Part shown: positions 10,427 through 21,700 of the stretch, piece after piece
Numbering within the stretch: position 1 is the first letter of the stretch
Layout: every line of letters starts with the position of its first letter
From: Cydia pomonella
Taxonomy: Eukaryota > Arthropoda > Insecta > Lepidoptera > Tortricidae
Assembly (NCBI RefSeq): GCF_033807575.1
Contig: NC_084723.1
Location: 5,337,247 to 5,401,246 of the forward strand
Direction: 5' to 3'
DNA: 64,000 bases
The notes under the pieces: model-generated
Databases searched by the model: none
What the model was told of the DNA's origin: nothing
The model's input: the letters and a program-made list of their open reading frames with translations, nothing else
Translations under genes and position numbers: made by a program

Positions 10427-12027
10427 ATCCCTTATGTCACGGGATAAAGATTAAAAAAAAATTGAACTGATTGACATAATCAGCTGTAAAACTAAATTAA
10501 ACCCTTTACAATTTTAGTAGGAACCGCGGTCATATTTCACCCAAATTACCTACAATAACAAGCTAAACAAGATTCCAAAACAAACATATCAAGAACCTGT
10601 TTAAAAATAATGTAATAAGTGGTGTCAACGATTAGCAACTTGTTATTGTTGGCATGAACTTGAAACGCAAAACATGTCACGAGAAAAGTTGAATGCTGTC
10701 ATCGTGTCATTAGTATGTGACATCGTTTGTTTTCCTCCGTATGTTCCGCGAATGTTAAAAATAGGGCAAAAATGTTTCATGTTTTATTTGTTAATACCCA
10801 AAATACCTTTACGCAAATACATTTTATGAATACAGTAGATTTAAAATAACCTGATAGTCGTCATATTACTGATATTACCAGTTTTCGGCGTTTTGTTTAT
10901 CGCTCGGGGTGAATGACCTCAACGACTCCTTATTTTAATGTAAAAATAGTGTGGTGTTCACATTTTTATCTATCAACTCTTGGGATACCAATTAAATAAA
11001 ACAAATTATTATCGCAGCCACAGTGCACCTCTCCGCCTCAGCGCCATGACAGTTTGCTAGTGTTGCTAGTGCATCTGCCCATTTATTCGAACATCACAAA
11101 TAGAATAGAATTATTTTATTCGTAAACACTAACAAGACAAATTACATAATATAGAAAGAATGAAGTGCCACGAAAAGGCCTCATTTCAGCATGTTGCTGG
11201 TCGCTTCCAGCGCTGATCTTCCGATGAGTCCATCAAGTGAGAAAAAAATAATAATATAAATATATTACCAACACTTCAAAAACATTTATTTCGAGCAGTT
11301 TAAAAGGTATCGCAGGTGTAAAGGCGGGTAAAAAGCATAGATTTGAATGCGCCCAAGTTGCAAAAAATGATTTTAATTAAGAATAGGGATATTACTTCAG
11401 CTGTCACTCGCTACGGCCTCGCATATTGCATTTTTGCGGTGTGGTGTATTAGGTATCCTCCTTTGCGTCGCGCATTCAAGTAAATAGTACCAAAAAAAAA
11501 CAAAAAATGTTTTCTATTTTTTTTTACGCTGCGTGTTAGTCTAGACTGCTTCTCGGGCCCTTATTTCTCGTATAGGGCGACGCAATGGGGCGATGTGCCG
11601 TGAGAAAGTTTTCATAATTTCAATATTTCCACATGGAATAATTTCAGAAACATTTCATAGTTTTGTATAGGAATCGAAATTTTCATTTTCAAACTTGAAA
11701 CTTTTCTTATTTATAAAATTCTACAGAAGTTTTCGAGAAATTTTCAAGCTTTTTGAAAACTTTTTACAATTTGCACACAGGACTTACCTAGGTTTGGTCA
11801 AAAACCAGGTTTAAGGTGAAATTGTAAATTGGTTAGAGTTATTATTATGTGTATTAAGTAGAATTTCCAATCTTAGTTAAATGCATTTTATCATATACGT
11901 TCGATATATCGTAAGTCGCAGTATTTTTGAAGTTTCCTCAACAATAAACAACTTTCCTCCGTCAGTCAAACAATTCACTCGTAGACATTACTTGCATGCC
12001 CCACAGTGCATTTAATGGCTTCTGGCC
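10427..12027. other. No supported gene
   Basis: AT-rich sequence. 11102-11230 ('aatagaattattttattcgt' onward) looks like the start of a dispersed retroelement 3' end, read on the minus strand, but I could not confirm it against another copy here. 11620-11770 is A/T-rich with many short self-complementary words. Confidence 0.4.
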
Positions 12028-12890
12028 TAAACCGGTGACCAAGAACTCGATTCAGATTAAACAACTTGATTAGGTTTTGATACCACCTTCTTCTTCTTTT
12101 AAAATATGTCTTCCATCAAATCTATGATGATTTTGCTAATGTCAAGTTTCGTTGTAAGTTTTAAGTGTCCTCGTAGAGCATGACGTTGTTCGGTAGTTGC
12201 TTTTAGTAAAAGATAGCTGGGCTTTACTAAAAGCCACGATGGATTGCCGGGTGTTGATTAAAACATGGTTAAACGTGTTTTAATATTAGTCTTTCGTTTG
12301 CTGCACACTTCTACGATAGTTCCCTGCATAATAAGCTATCAATATTACACTCTGAACAACATGAATGAGCAAAACACAAAAAAATATTCTCGAGACACTA
12401 TCGCCATTTTGAATCTCAACGACAATTCTGATACGACCTTGCCGATCGTCTTGGTGATTGGCGAACATTAAACGCATAACTTTCACTTCATTTCGAATTA
12501 TTGACTTATATATTACTTCGTAAAGAAACGCCTTACACCAAGAATGATGCCAGCACAGCTCATTGTCAGTGAGCGAGACCAGGCTCGCGAGCCACGCATC
12601 CTAGGCTGCCGCGCGAGCCTGTGCGCCTGGTGGAGACGCGTGCTCAACGCAACTAGTTATGATTGTGAACAATCGCGCGCGTGATGTGAACTCGTCAACC
12701 AATCGCGTTGTAGCATTAGACCGAGGCACACCAAACGAGAATGTTCGGTCGGAATTATGGGCCTATCTTTACTTTTGAAATCTTTGTTTCCCATGCACCT
12801 ATCAGCGTGAGCGGTCTTCAATGCCATATCAAAACCGTAAAAAGTTGTTAAATCTGAATCGAGCTCCTGACCTCAGCGACCAATCTCTTT
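12028..12890. repeat. Long-range inverted repeat with inserted DNA
   Basis: 'gaactcgattcagattaaac' near 12050 is the inverted counterpart of 'gttgttaaatctgaatcgag' near 12844, and matching sequence extends to both sides for about 60 bases ('aggttttgatacc' against 'catatcaaaacc'). The about 735 bases between the arms hold a separate foldback-derived block (12540-12740). This suggests an element that was later invaded. Confidence 0.55.
12540..12740. repeat. Relative of the 23.1-kb foldback element
   Basis: It contains 'caactagttatgattgtg', 'tcaaccaatcgcgttgt' and 'agcattaga'. These are the inverted equivalents, in order, of the central blocks at 23200-23275. It is GC-richer than its flanks and has no coding potential. 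Confidence 0.6.
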
Positions 12891-13744
12891 GTCAATGGCT
12901 GTATGAAAATAGTATATTGTTAACCAAGGGATGAAAGTCACTCATTTGTACCTTGGTAGTTTATAGTACAGGCTAGCTAGTACTCGTACCTGTATGCGAT
13001 ATTTTTTTTATTTGTAAATCTGTTTCCATATCTAGTTTCTTATGTTTTGTTTTATGTTTCCTTGTTTTGTTAATATGTTAAAATTTATTTTCTCGGTGTA
13101 TTGGTATGAACTGTAATGACGTGTAAATAAATATTCCGAGGCTGAAATTATGCTTTTCACCCACCCAAGTAAAACTCTCAATAAAATCGTACTTAGAGAG
13201 TAAAATGCTCTAGTGCAGAAACATATCACTTTCTGCACACTTTTTAAAACAACAATGACCCTCTTTCAGAGTATGAGAAATGAAAAGACCCTTCCAATTC
13301 AAATGTTAGGTATGATTTAAGAAATAAAGTAAATAAAGAAAATAAGACCTCGAAAACCTCCTGGATTATTTAATAAAAAAAGTTTGGTCAATCAACTTCT
13401 TCTCGAATATATTTTTTCCTTTCTGCGCACTGAAATTTGAACTCTGTGTACGTATAACAAAGTTTATTTAAGATGAAATGTTTTTGTAAGATACCACATA
13501 GAAAAAGTGGTCCTAAAAGTGACCTAAAGTTGTTACAACTACTTTGGAGATCTTTAACTTTTTTATCTAGAACATGTATCGGTTGCCAGTACGAATATTG
13601 TTGCGAGTAGTTGTTCGAGGCGGCATGGAGTATGTTTATTATATTTTTCAAATTACCTCAAAGATGTCGCTGTTCCCGACGCAAACTAGAAAACGTTAGT
13701 TTTTGATAGAACCTATTTAAGACAATATCATGTAACAGAATAGA
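12891..13744. other. No supported gene
   Basis: AT-rich sequence. Minus-strand frames of 68 and 87 codons (13032-13238, 13388-13651) show no domain and are probably chance. Confidence 0.4.
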
Positions 13745-14280
13745 CGATCGATGCCTAACCTGTCCAGAATGACAATATGGCGGACGAATGTTTGGAATGT
13801 CACCATATTGAAAAATTATTTCGCTTTATGAGGGAAGAGAAGCTTTGCGATCCTAACGAAATAACGATACTTTTTGTATGTAATTCCATTTCAGGAGAAA
13901 ACGGTTTCCACTAACTAAATCTTAACAAATCACTTTGATTTTGATGTCGATCGCTTCAACATAATAAATTCAGGAAGGTTTATCACTGATAAATTATCAG
14001 TTTCGCTTTGTTAAAAATTTTTTTTTTTGTTTTGTAAAAATGTGTGTCAATAACATACTAAAAAATCATGGAGGATTGAAAAGTATTTAGATGTGGAAAA
14101 ACCTTTTCTTTTTTGTATGGACGATCGGATCACGTGCTATACTTTTCTCTTAAAATTTCGTTTTTTCTTCGCAAGTGTGATGAAAAACATTGTGTGTAAC
14201 TCTGGGGGTAAGAACAGTGCAAACTGGAGAACTTGCCAAAATGTCACTTACCCCCCTCGTTGCATAATGTACTCGTATTA
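13745..14280. repeat. Dispersed repeat family F, long copy
   Basis: Three blocks recur elsewhere: 'gatgcctaacctgtcc..gacaatatgg' (here 13750-13790, again at 63307), 'gctttgcgatcctaa' with 'gagaaaacggtt' (13840-13910, again at 60587-60650), and 'cgcaagtgtgatgaaaaaca' with 'cttacccccctcgttgca' (14169-14264, again at 63403-63522). The 63-kb copy lacks the middle block, so the two differ by internal deletion or rearrangement. Confidence 0.6.
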
Positions 14281-14288
14281 ATTTGAAC

Positions 14289-14640
14289 TTAAGGTGGTTC
14301 GATTTCCATACAAAAAACGATTGCGTTTTATGAAGTCATTACACACTATTACTATATAAATATGTGCGCATCTATCTACTTTCGAATATTAGTTTGCGCT
14401 AAATTGATAGAAAAACTATGTTTCATACAGAAACCACGCAAAAAAACGTTATTTTGGTGTTACTTTGATAGAAAAATATAACGTTTTTTGCGTGATTTCT
14501 GTATGAAATATAGTTTTTCTATCAATTTAGCGCAAACTAATAGTCGAAAGTAGATAGATGCGCACATATTTATGTAGTAATAGTGTGTTATGACTTCATA
14601 AAACGCAATTGTTTTTTGTATGGAAATCGAACCACCTTAA
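14289..14640. mobile_element. TTAA-flanked foldback element (piggyBac-like MITE)
   Basis: The element is almost entirely two inverted arms of about 165 bases. The ends read TTAA-ggtggttcgatttcc and the complement ggaaatcgaaccacc-TTAA. TTAA at both ends is the target signature of the piggyBac superfamily; the assignment is inferred from that and from the terminal repeats only. A second terminus is at 32918. As intronic RNA this sequence could form a hairpin longer than 150 bp. Confidence 0.8.
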
Positions 14641-15197
14641 GTTTCTGATAGATATCATTTAAAAAAATACGAACAATTCAGCCACATAAATAATCGAATA
14701 AATATCAAACAACCGTCATGGCCACAAAGATCGTTATCCCAGGTATATTTTACGATGTTTTTGGCCGACAACGCCAAAACAAGATCGTAATAGACAAAGC
14801 CGAAGCCAGACAATATTTCACAACATTTTAACACTTTAAGCGCACCTTCGCTTTTATTGTCTTAGCAATAAAACTCAATTTCGGAAGATTAAAATTTCTT
14901 ATATTTGAGAAGTTCTATAAACCCATGAATACTTTTGCTATTGCCATCGGTATTAAAAGTTTCAATTGTTTCCTTATTCGCAAAGTCAGCGCTTTTTGAA
15001 TTTTAATAAAACGAAATGTAGGTATAATATGAATGCACTTAAATAGTGAAAACTTATCTACAGATCCGGTTGTTCTCTGAAATATTTATTTATTTAAACG
15101 TTATTGCACAAAATATAAAAATAATGTACAAATGGCGAATTTAATGCCCAATGGCATTCTATACCAATCAACCGTCGTCGGGCTAAACAGAGATAAA
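14641..15197. other. AT-rich sequence, nothing recognised
   Basis: I see no gene or window-internal repeat in this stretch. Confidence 0.45.
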
Positions 15198-16191
15198 TAA
15201 AAAGCGGCCAAGTGCGAGTCGGACTCGCGCATGAAGGGTTCCGTACCATTTATGACGTATTAAAAAAAATCTACTTACTAGATCTTGTTCAACGTTTTAC
15301 CACTTTGGAGTTTGGACACACATTTTACCACTTTGGAAGTGTCACTCGCGCAAACTATTCAGTTTAGAAAAAAATGATATTAGAAACCTCAATATCATTT
15401 TTGAAGACCTATCCGTAGATACCCCACACGTATGGGTTTGATGAAAAAAAATATTTTTATTTTATGACTTATTTAAAAAACTACTCACTAGATCTCGTTC
15501 AAACCAATTTTCGGTGGAAGTTTGCATGGTAATGTATATCATATATTTTTTTTAGATTTTTTATTCTGTTATTTTAGAAGTTACAAGGGGGGGGGGACAC
15601 ATTTTTTCACTTTAGAAGTGTCTCTCGCGCAAACTATTCAGTTTAGAAAAAAATGATAGTAGGAACCTAAATATCATTTTTGAAGACCTATCCATAGATA
15701 CCCCACATGTATGGGTTTGATGATTTTTTTTTTTAATTTTATGACGTATTAAAAAAACTACTTACTAGATATATTTTTTTTAGTTTTTTCATTCTCTTAT
15801 TTTAGAAGTTACGGGGGGGGGGGCACACATTTTATCACTTTGGAAGTGTTTCTCGCGCAAACTATTCATTTTAGAAAAAAATGATATTAGAAACCTCAAT
15901 ATTATTTTTGAAGACCTATCCATAAATACCCCACACGTATGGGTTTGATGAAAAAAGATTTTTTGAGTTTCAGTTCTAAGTATGGAGAACCCCCAAAATT
16001 TATTGTTTTTTTTTCTATTTTTGTGTGAACATCTTAATGCGGTTCATAGAATACATCCACTTACTAAGTTTGAACAGTATAGCTCTTATAGTTTCGGAAA
16101 AAAGTGGCTGTGACTTAATCGGACAGACAGACGGACATGACGAATCTATAAGGGTTCCGTTTTTTGCCATTTGGCTACGGAACCCTAAAAA
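15198..16191 (+). repeat. Composite repeat with three tandem internal units
   Basis: It starts 'aaagcggccaagtgcgagtc', a familiar lepidopteran dispersed repeat start, and ends with a hairpin 'agggttccgt...acggaaccct' (16151-16187). Between them a unit of about 230-250 bases is repeated three times. Each unit has 'tatgacgtatt' or a variant, 'cactttggaagtgt', 'cgcgcaaactattca', 'aaaaaaatgatat' and 'taccccacacgtatgggttt'. Units 2 and 3 carry G runs of ten or more (about 15588, 15811). There is no coding frame. Confidence 0.75.
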
Positions 16192-16649
16192 GTAAGATGT
16201 TTATTGTAAAACATGTAACAACACAACAAAAAACAAAAACACAACAACACAACTAACAAATTAACACAATAATAATAAAAAATATAATATGTGTGTGTGT
16301 TAATATGTTTAATTTACACAACTAAAATGAATAAATATAAAAAAAATATTACTATAAAAAGATACATAATATTGTTCTCGGATTCTCGTGAAATTTTGTG
16401 AGCACGTTTGACTTTCTCAGTTTCGTTTTTGGTAATTAATAAACTGGACTCTCGAGGTAGCACAATGCCACTACTCATACTCGTATACAAACAAGTACGT
16501 AGGTTCAAGCGGTCTTTTTGAATAAACTAAAAACTTTTAATTCATTTTATTTTAAGCAGAAATAGAACGTATTGTCTCCTGGAATGTCCAATAGTCGTCC
16601 AATACGTCTCGCATTCTCCGTGTTATCGAAGGCGTAATAACTGTCCGCT
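16192..16649. other. A/C-rich simple sequence; no supported gene
   Basis: 16205-16285 is an irregular A/C-rich tract with 'aacaacacaac' repeats and a short 'gtgtgtgtgt' run. Nothing else was recognised. Confidence 0.5.
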
Positions 16650-16835
16650 TCCCTATCCCCACAAAAGATGGCGCCGTTTTATTCGTTGCGTTTGAATTTT
16701 TGCGGTGTGAATGAGAACGGAAAACTGACGACACTGAGGGCCTACCGCGAACACCTTTCTTTACCGAGCATCTTGCGATCTTGCTTGCCCGCAATTTGCG
16801 AACTTCGGTGTTCGGATCTCGGACGTGCACTAACA
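16650..16835. repeat. MITE family G, copy 1
   Basis: 'gagggcctaccgcgaacacc' and 'cgcaatttgcgaacttcg' match blocks at 22917-23020 and 31230-31250 in the same order. Overlapping short open frames on both strands reflect the GC-richer composition rather than genes. Confidence 0.5.
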
Positions 16836-16874
16836 TCAAACCTATTTTAGAATAATTTTGGAATCATATCACTT

Positions 16875-17037
16875 AGAGTCAGACCAAGATAAGTTGGCAG
16901 CGATTTTGATAGCCCAGCCTGTATGCCTGTGCAAGTGTTAAGTAAACGTCATAATTTCGTAGAAGTTAGACGTTCAAAATAACACTTGTACTGTCTGAAC
17001 TGCCAAGATCACTGCCAACTTATCTTGGTCTGAGTCT
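16875..17037. mobile_element. MITE with 26-bp terminal inverted repeats
   Basis: 'agtcagaccaagataagttg' at the left matches the complement of 'caacttatcttggtctgag' at the right with one or two differences. The total length is about 163 bp with a non-repetitive centre. The target duplication was not resolved. Confidence 0.8.
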
Positions 17038-17451
17038 AGCTGTCATTTGACAAGAAGATAACATCCAACTAGGGAACAAATCAAATTATAGTATGTTTTT
17101 TTTTTTATTTGTGTTTTTTAAGTAGTCACACTACTATATATAAATTATAAACTGAAATAGATATCATACACTAAAGAAAAAGTGCCCAAGTCCACCGGTG
17201 GCCGAGGCCGGTACGGTATATCTACTAGACCACCCGGCCACGGCGGTCGAAAGGCTAGGCGCCTTTGACCTATTCCAAGAGCGAGCAGTGTGTCCTTGCT
17301 CCTGCTATGAATATTTTACTGGATTACGGTATAGCTAGAGAGATGGTGCTGCCATCTATCCAACTAGGAAACAAATCAAATTATTTTGTTTTTTTTTTCT
17401 TTTTATTATTGATTGTTGGTGGATTTTGTCACTTTTTATTTAGTGCTAGAA
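17038..17451. repeat. Direct repeat flanking a tRNA-like scrap
   Basis: 'tccaactaggaaacaaatca' occurs near 17358, with a one-base variant near 17066, each followed by a poly-T-rich stretch. Between them lies 'accggtggccgaggccgg', as at 7800. The pair could be flanks of an insertion or a local duplication. Confidence 0.45.
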
Positions 17452-17620
17452 GAGCCCAGATCCGGGCCGAGGCTTCCTACGCTTCGTTTTATATGACGGG
17501 CGATCGGTGATCACGTGATGCTATCTATAGAAAACCGAAGTATATGTGTAAGAACGTCCAATTATATTTATTTATTATCGGATGCCATGGCCCAGATCCG
17601 GACCGTTCTAGCGTGATTCA
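17452..17620. mobile_element. GC-rich MITE, family E, degenerate copy with inserted SINE tail
   Basis: It has the family E blocks 'gggcgatcggtgatcacgtg', 'tagaaaac' and terminal 'gttctagcgtgattcat'. In the right half a foreign piece 'tgtgtaagaacgtccaatta' plus 'tatttatttatt' (about 17540-17578) matches the tail of SINE family 1, suggesting a nested, truncated SINE. Confidence 0.6.
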
Positions 17621-18057
17621 TACTGCTGCTGCTGTAACTTTAGAAACCTCTAGTACTAAAACAAAATAGCCTGAAGATCGTTATTAAATGCAACGATACA
17701 AATCATGCCTTAAATAAACAAACAGTTGAACGACCTGTGAAATGCCAGATGGCAAATATATTCGTCTCGGCCGTATATCATCACGAAATGATTTAGATCA
17801 TTGTACTTCATACGTGTCTTCGAGCGTTCTGGTTTCTGGTGCGAGTCCAACTACGAGTAACACCTGTCGTGCTGTTTACTTGTAATTAATAATGACACAT
17901 TGATATGATATTGAACAATGAAAAGTGTGCAAACAAATTTTAGATGCAATGCTTCACTTTGACGAAACATTAGACTAGTGCGGGGGTCAGTGGGGGGAAC
18001 CTGTGTCCGGATCCGGACCGTCGACTTATCTTGTGCTGTACATTACATTTGACCTCT
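17621..18057. other. No supported gene
   Basis: Nothing is recognised apart from a short palindromic 'gtccggatccggac' near 18003. Confidence 0.45.
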
Positions 18058-18205
18058 TCTTCTTCTTCCTCGCGTTGTCCCGACATTTTGCCACTGCTCA
18101 TGGGAGCCTGGGGTCCGCTTAGCAACTAATCCCAAGATTTGGTGTAGGCACTAATTTTTACGAAAGCGACTGCCATCTGACCTTCCAACATTACATTTGA
18201 CCGCG
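18058..18205 (-). mobile_element. SINE family 2, 3' fragment
   Basis: It matches the 3' half of the SINE at 43947-44265 in the same orientation: 'cctcgcgttgtccc', 'gctcatggg', 'aactaatcccaagattt' and 'cgactgccatctgacctt'. The tRNA-like head is missing, so the copy is 5'-truncated. Confidence 0.75.
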
Positions 18206-18349
18206 ATGGTCATTTAATTTTAAAAACCAGACCCCTGAAGAAATTAGTAGCCCCTGAACTAATGAGCTGTACTTAAACATCGGGAGCATAACTTTTTTTT
18301 CCTTGTGGCTTTAACTTCCTGCCAATTTTCACAGGGTGAATTCACCAAT

Positions 18350-18570
18350 GTCGGTGTTGACTTTCACATGTAAGGAGCGAGCATAACTTAAAATAGAATA
18401 AATGTATGTCTCCGCGATTTTGAAAATTTCCATATCTGGAATCGACAAAAAATGTAATTATCCTGCAGACAAAATTTCACGAGAATCGGTTGAGAATTAC
18501 GACATCCGGACATACGAAAGCATTTTTGCCTAAGCTGAAACGGAGACATTCACTGACGCTCGGTCAATTA
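18350..18570. repeat. Dispersed repeat family B, second copy
   Basis: 'ccatatctggaatcgac', 'ttcacgagaatcggttgag' and 'gacatccggacatacg' are in the order seen in retroelement 3' UTR debris. It is diverged from the block at 2631-2765. Confidence 0.5.
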
Positions 18571-18610
18571 AGGTACACTGTTGAAATTGTAAAATTTTCA
18601 ATAAAAAATT

Positions 18611-18646
18611 AAATTAAAAAGGAAAAGGAAAGGAAAGGAAAGGAAA
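18611..18646. repeat. (GGAAA)n microsatellite
   Basis: Four to five GGAAA-type units in a row, just left of the large LINE insertion. Confidence 0.85.
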
Positions 18647-18693
18647 TGCCGCCAGCATCCTTGGTACAATGCCTCAAGGGCCTATTTTAGATA

Positions 18694-18705
18694 TAAGCTA
18701 GTTAT
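18694..18705. repeat. Target-site duplication, left copy
   Basis: 'taagctagttat' (12 bp) is perfectly repeated at 22414-22425. The two copies lie directly at the 3' and 5' limits of the LINE, as expected from target-primed reverse transcription. Confidence 0.85.
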
Positions 18706-21700
18706 TGTGTATTGTATTGTAGTTCGGGCGATTTTCCGCAACTCGACGACTGGCGCCTATTTTGCGTGACAAGGGGGGGTGGAGGGTTGGCTACTCTTGC
18801 CAGCCCAACTCCTCGAGGAATCCTATCAAACCTTTGATGTTGAGTAGGACCTCAGGGAGGTCTCTCGGGGATCCGAGATGTTTTGCCCTGTATGGGGCCA
18901 CTCCGCTGCATTCCAGCACCACGTGAGAGGCTGTTTCTTCTGTCTCCATGCATCCTCGGCATAAGGGACTGTCTGTGACACCTGTTATGAAAAGATGTTT
19001 GTTAAATAGTCCATGACCTGTTATGACACTGGTTACCATACTCAGTCGGACCTTCCCTAGTTGAAGGAGCGCCCTTGTGAGCTTTCCGTTGATGCCAGGC
19101 ATGGCTTCTTTTGCCTGTCTGCATCCAGTCTGATTCAACCAGTGTTCTGTGTGTAGTTTCCCTGTACGTGCCAGCAGCATTGAGCGTACCTTGCTAAACG
19201 GTATCGGAAGAATCGGTTCCGGACCAATCGCCCCCGCACCCGATCCGTGCCTGGCAAGCTCGTCCGCAGCATCGTTACCCCGGGATCCACTGTGTCCCTT
19301 GATCCATTGTAAAGTGATCTTATTATTATTATGACATACCTCCATTAGTCGTTCGTGGCATTCGTGTATAAGTTTGGATGTAATTATATGGCTATTTAGA
19401 GCCATTAAGACTGCTCTACTGTCGGAGAGTATGCGGATGGAGGATCCTACTACCTTCCTTGCAATGATGGCAGCCGCCGCGTTTAAGATGCCCATGCACT
19501 CAGCTTGGAATACCGAGTTATGGGCTCCTAGCGGTGTGGTGATTGACATGTTCAGGTCTTCTGAGAAGGTTCCGGAGCCCGACCCGCTGTCTGTTTTGGA
19601 CCCATCAGTGAAGATTCTCAGCTCCCGGAGATTGAGTCCTTCGTGGTTGTCGTCCTCATATAACTGTATTTTGTACCTTTTGTCAAAGATAGCTTGTTTG
19701 TGAATCCGATCCGTGCCCGACCTAAGCACTGGAAATTCGTCATATACCTTTTCCAGGCATGTTGTGTGGAGAGCTCCTATGCTGTTAGACCATATATTAA
19801 GGGTTCGCAACCTTACCGCTGAGAGACTGGCCTCTTGCTGTATGTGTAGGTGCAGCGGTGGAAGGTTTAACATGACCTCCATGGCTGCAGTTGGAGTGGA
19901 CCTCGTGCAGCCAGTGGTGGCCGCGCATGCGAGCCTTTGGAGTCTTTGTAGCTTGTCTCGTACGTTGCCTATGTTTGTTCTTGGCCACCAAACCAGGGCA
20001 CCGTAACAGAGTAGGGGGCGGATTATCGTCTTATAGAGCCAAAGGGTGATTTTCGGGTTCAGTCCCCACCTCTTACCAATCATCCTTCTGCACTGCCAAA
20101 AGACAACTCCTGCCTTGTCTATACGTTTGTTGATGTGATTGTTCCAATTGAGTTTACTGTCGAGAGTTAGTCCTAAGTACTTAACTTCATCGGTCAGCTG
20201 CAGCTCGGTTTGGAAAAGTGTTGGTCTGGTAAAGTTGCCAAGCGCCCTTTTATTGGTGAACATTACCATTTCTGTTTTGGTGGGGTTAACTGATAGGTCA
20301 AATTCTCTGCACCAGCGTTCTACGATCCGGAGAGCTGACTGGGTGAGGTCGCATACTGTACTGGCAAATTTACCTGATATCAATATTGCCAGATCGTCAG
20401 CGTAGCCTATTGTGTAGAAGTGTTCCTCGTTCAGTTTGGTTATAAGGTTGTTAACTACTAGGTTCCACAGCAGAGGCGACAGGACTCCCCCTTGAGGACA
20501 TCCTCTCACCGCTGCTACGGCCTGCGGTTGACCTGCATACCTTATAATCCTCTTGTTTAACATGTTCATGATCCACTTTGTTAGTCCGGGTTCCGCGCCA
20601 TGGCTTTCCAAGGCATTCCCTATACTGGTAAAGTGGGTCTTGTCAAAAGCGCCCTCGATGTCAATGAAAGTGCCGAGGCACAGTTCTTTGTCGTGGATGG
20701 CTCTCTCAATGCGGCTTACAACCATGTGTAGGGCTGACTCTGTGGATTTACCTGAGCTGTACGCGTGCTGGTTGTTGTGCATCGGTATGTTCTTTAGCGT
20801 TCGATCCCTCAGATCCCTGTCGCACAGTTTTTCCAGAGTTTTCAGCAGGAATGATGTGAGACTGATGGGCCTGAAGGATTTAGCAGCCGTGTAGTCATTC
20901 TTACCTGGTTTTGGTATGAAAATCACGTTGACATCCCTCCATCTCCTGGGCACGTACCCCCAGGCTAGGCAGGCTACCATGATATCGGTTAGAGTTTCCT
21001 GGATGAGTCCTAGACTCCACTGTAGGAGAGCAGGGAAGATCCCATCCGGACCAGCCGCCTTGAAGGGATGGAAGCTGTCTATGGCCCACCTGAGTTTCTC
21101 AGCGGTGACGATTCTATGCGCCATTTGCCAGTTGTTGTCTGTTGTGCTGTATTCCTCGTCCTGCTGATTTAAATCAGCGAGGCTTACGCATCCCGGAAAG
21201 TGGGTTACCAGGAGAAGGCGTTGAGTCTCTGCAGGGGAAGATGTGTATGTGCCATCGGGCTTCCGCAGTGAGCCCAGTTGTGATGTGGGCTTGTGCGCTA
21301 GAGTTTTCCTTACCCGGTTGGCCTGGTCTAATGTTTCGATGCTGCTGCAGAAGTTCCTCCACGATAAGGATCTCCAGTACCGCAGTCTTTTTTTGTACCT
21401 GGCTTTGGCTTCATAGTAGTTGTCCCAGTCCACTTCGGCCATTGTGTTCATGGCCCTGTTGAAGAGTCTCCTGGTTTTCCGCCGGAGTCTCTCCAGTTCT
21501 GGGCCCCACCACTGGTGACCCGTTATGGCAGTCCTTGCCGGTGGGTTTAAGGGGCACGCCTTGTGGTAGCTGTCTACGAGGGCATCAGTTAAGATGTTTA
21601 CCTGCTGTTCTATTTGAGTTGGTTCCCGAAGGTCATTCCTCGGAGGAAGCAGATCGAGGCTTTCGCCTAGGATCTTCCTAAAAGCGGCTCGATCAGTTTT

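Noticed and set aside
15198..16191. CRISPR-like array
   Set aside because: Only three units, each about 240 bases and similar throughout; there is no short-repeat/unique-spacer pattern, and the DNA is eukaryotic.
16552..16850. Overlapping 95- and 60-codon frames on opposite strands
   Set aside because: The region shares blocks with MITE family G copies at 22.9 and 31.2 kb; it is repeat DNA.
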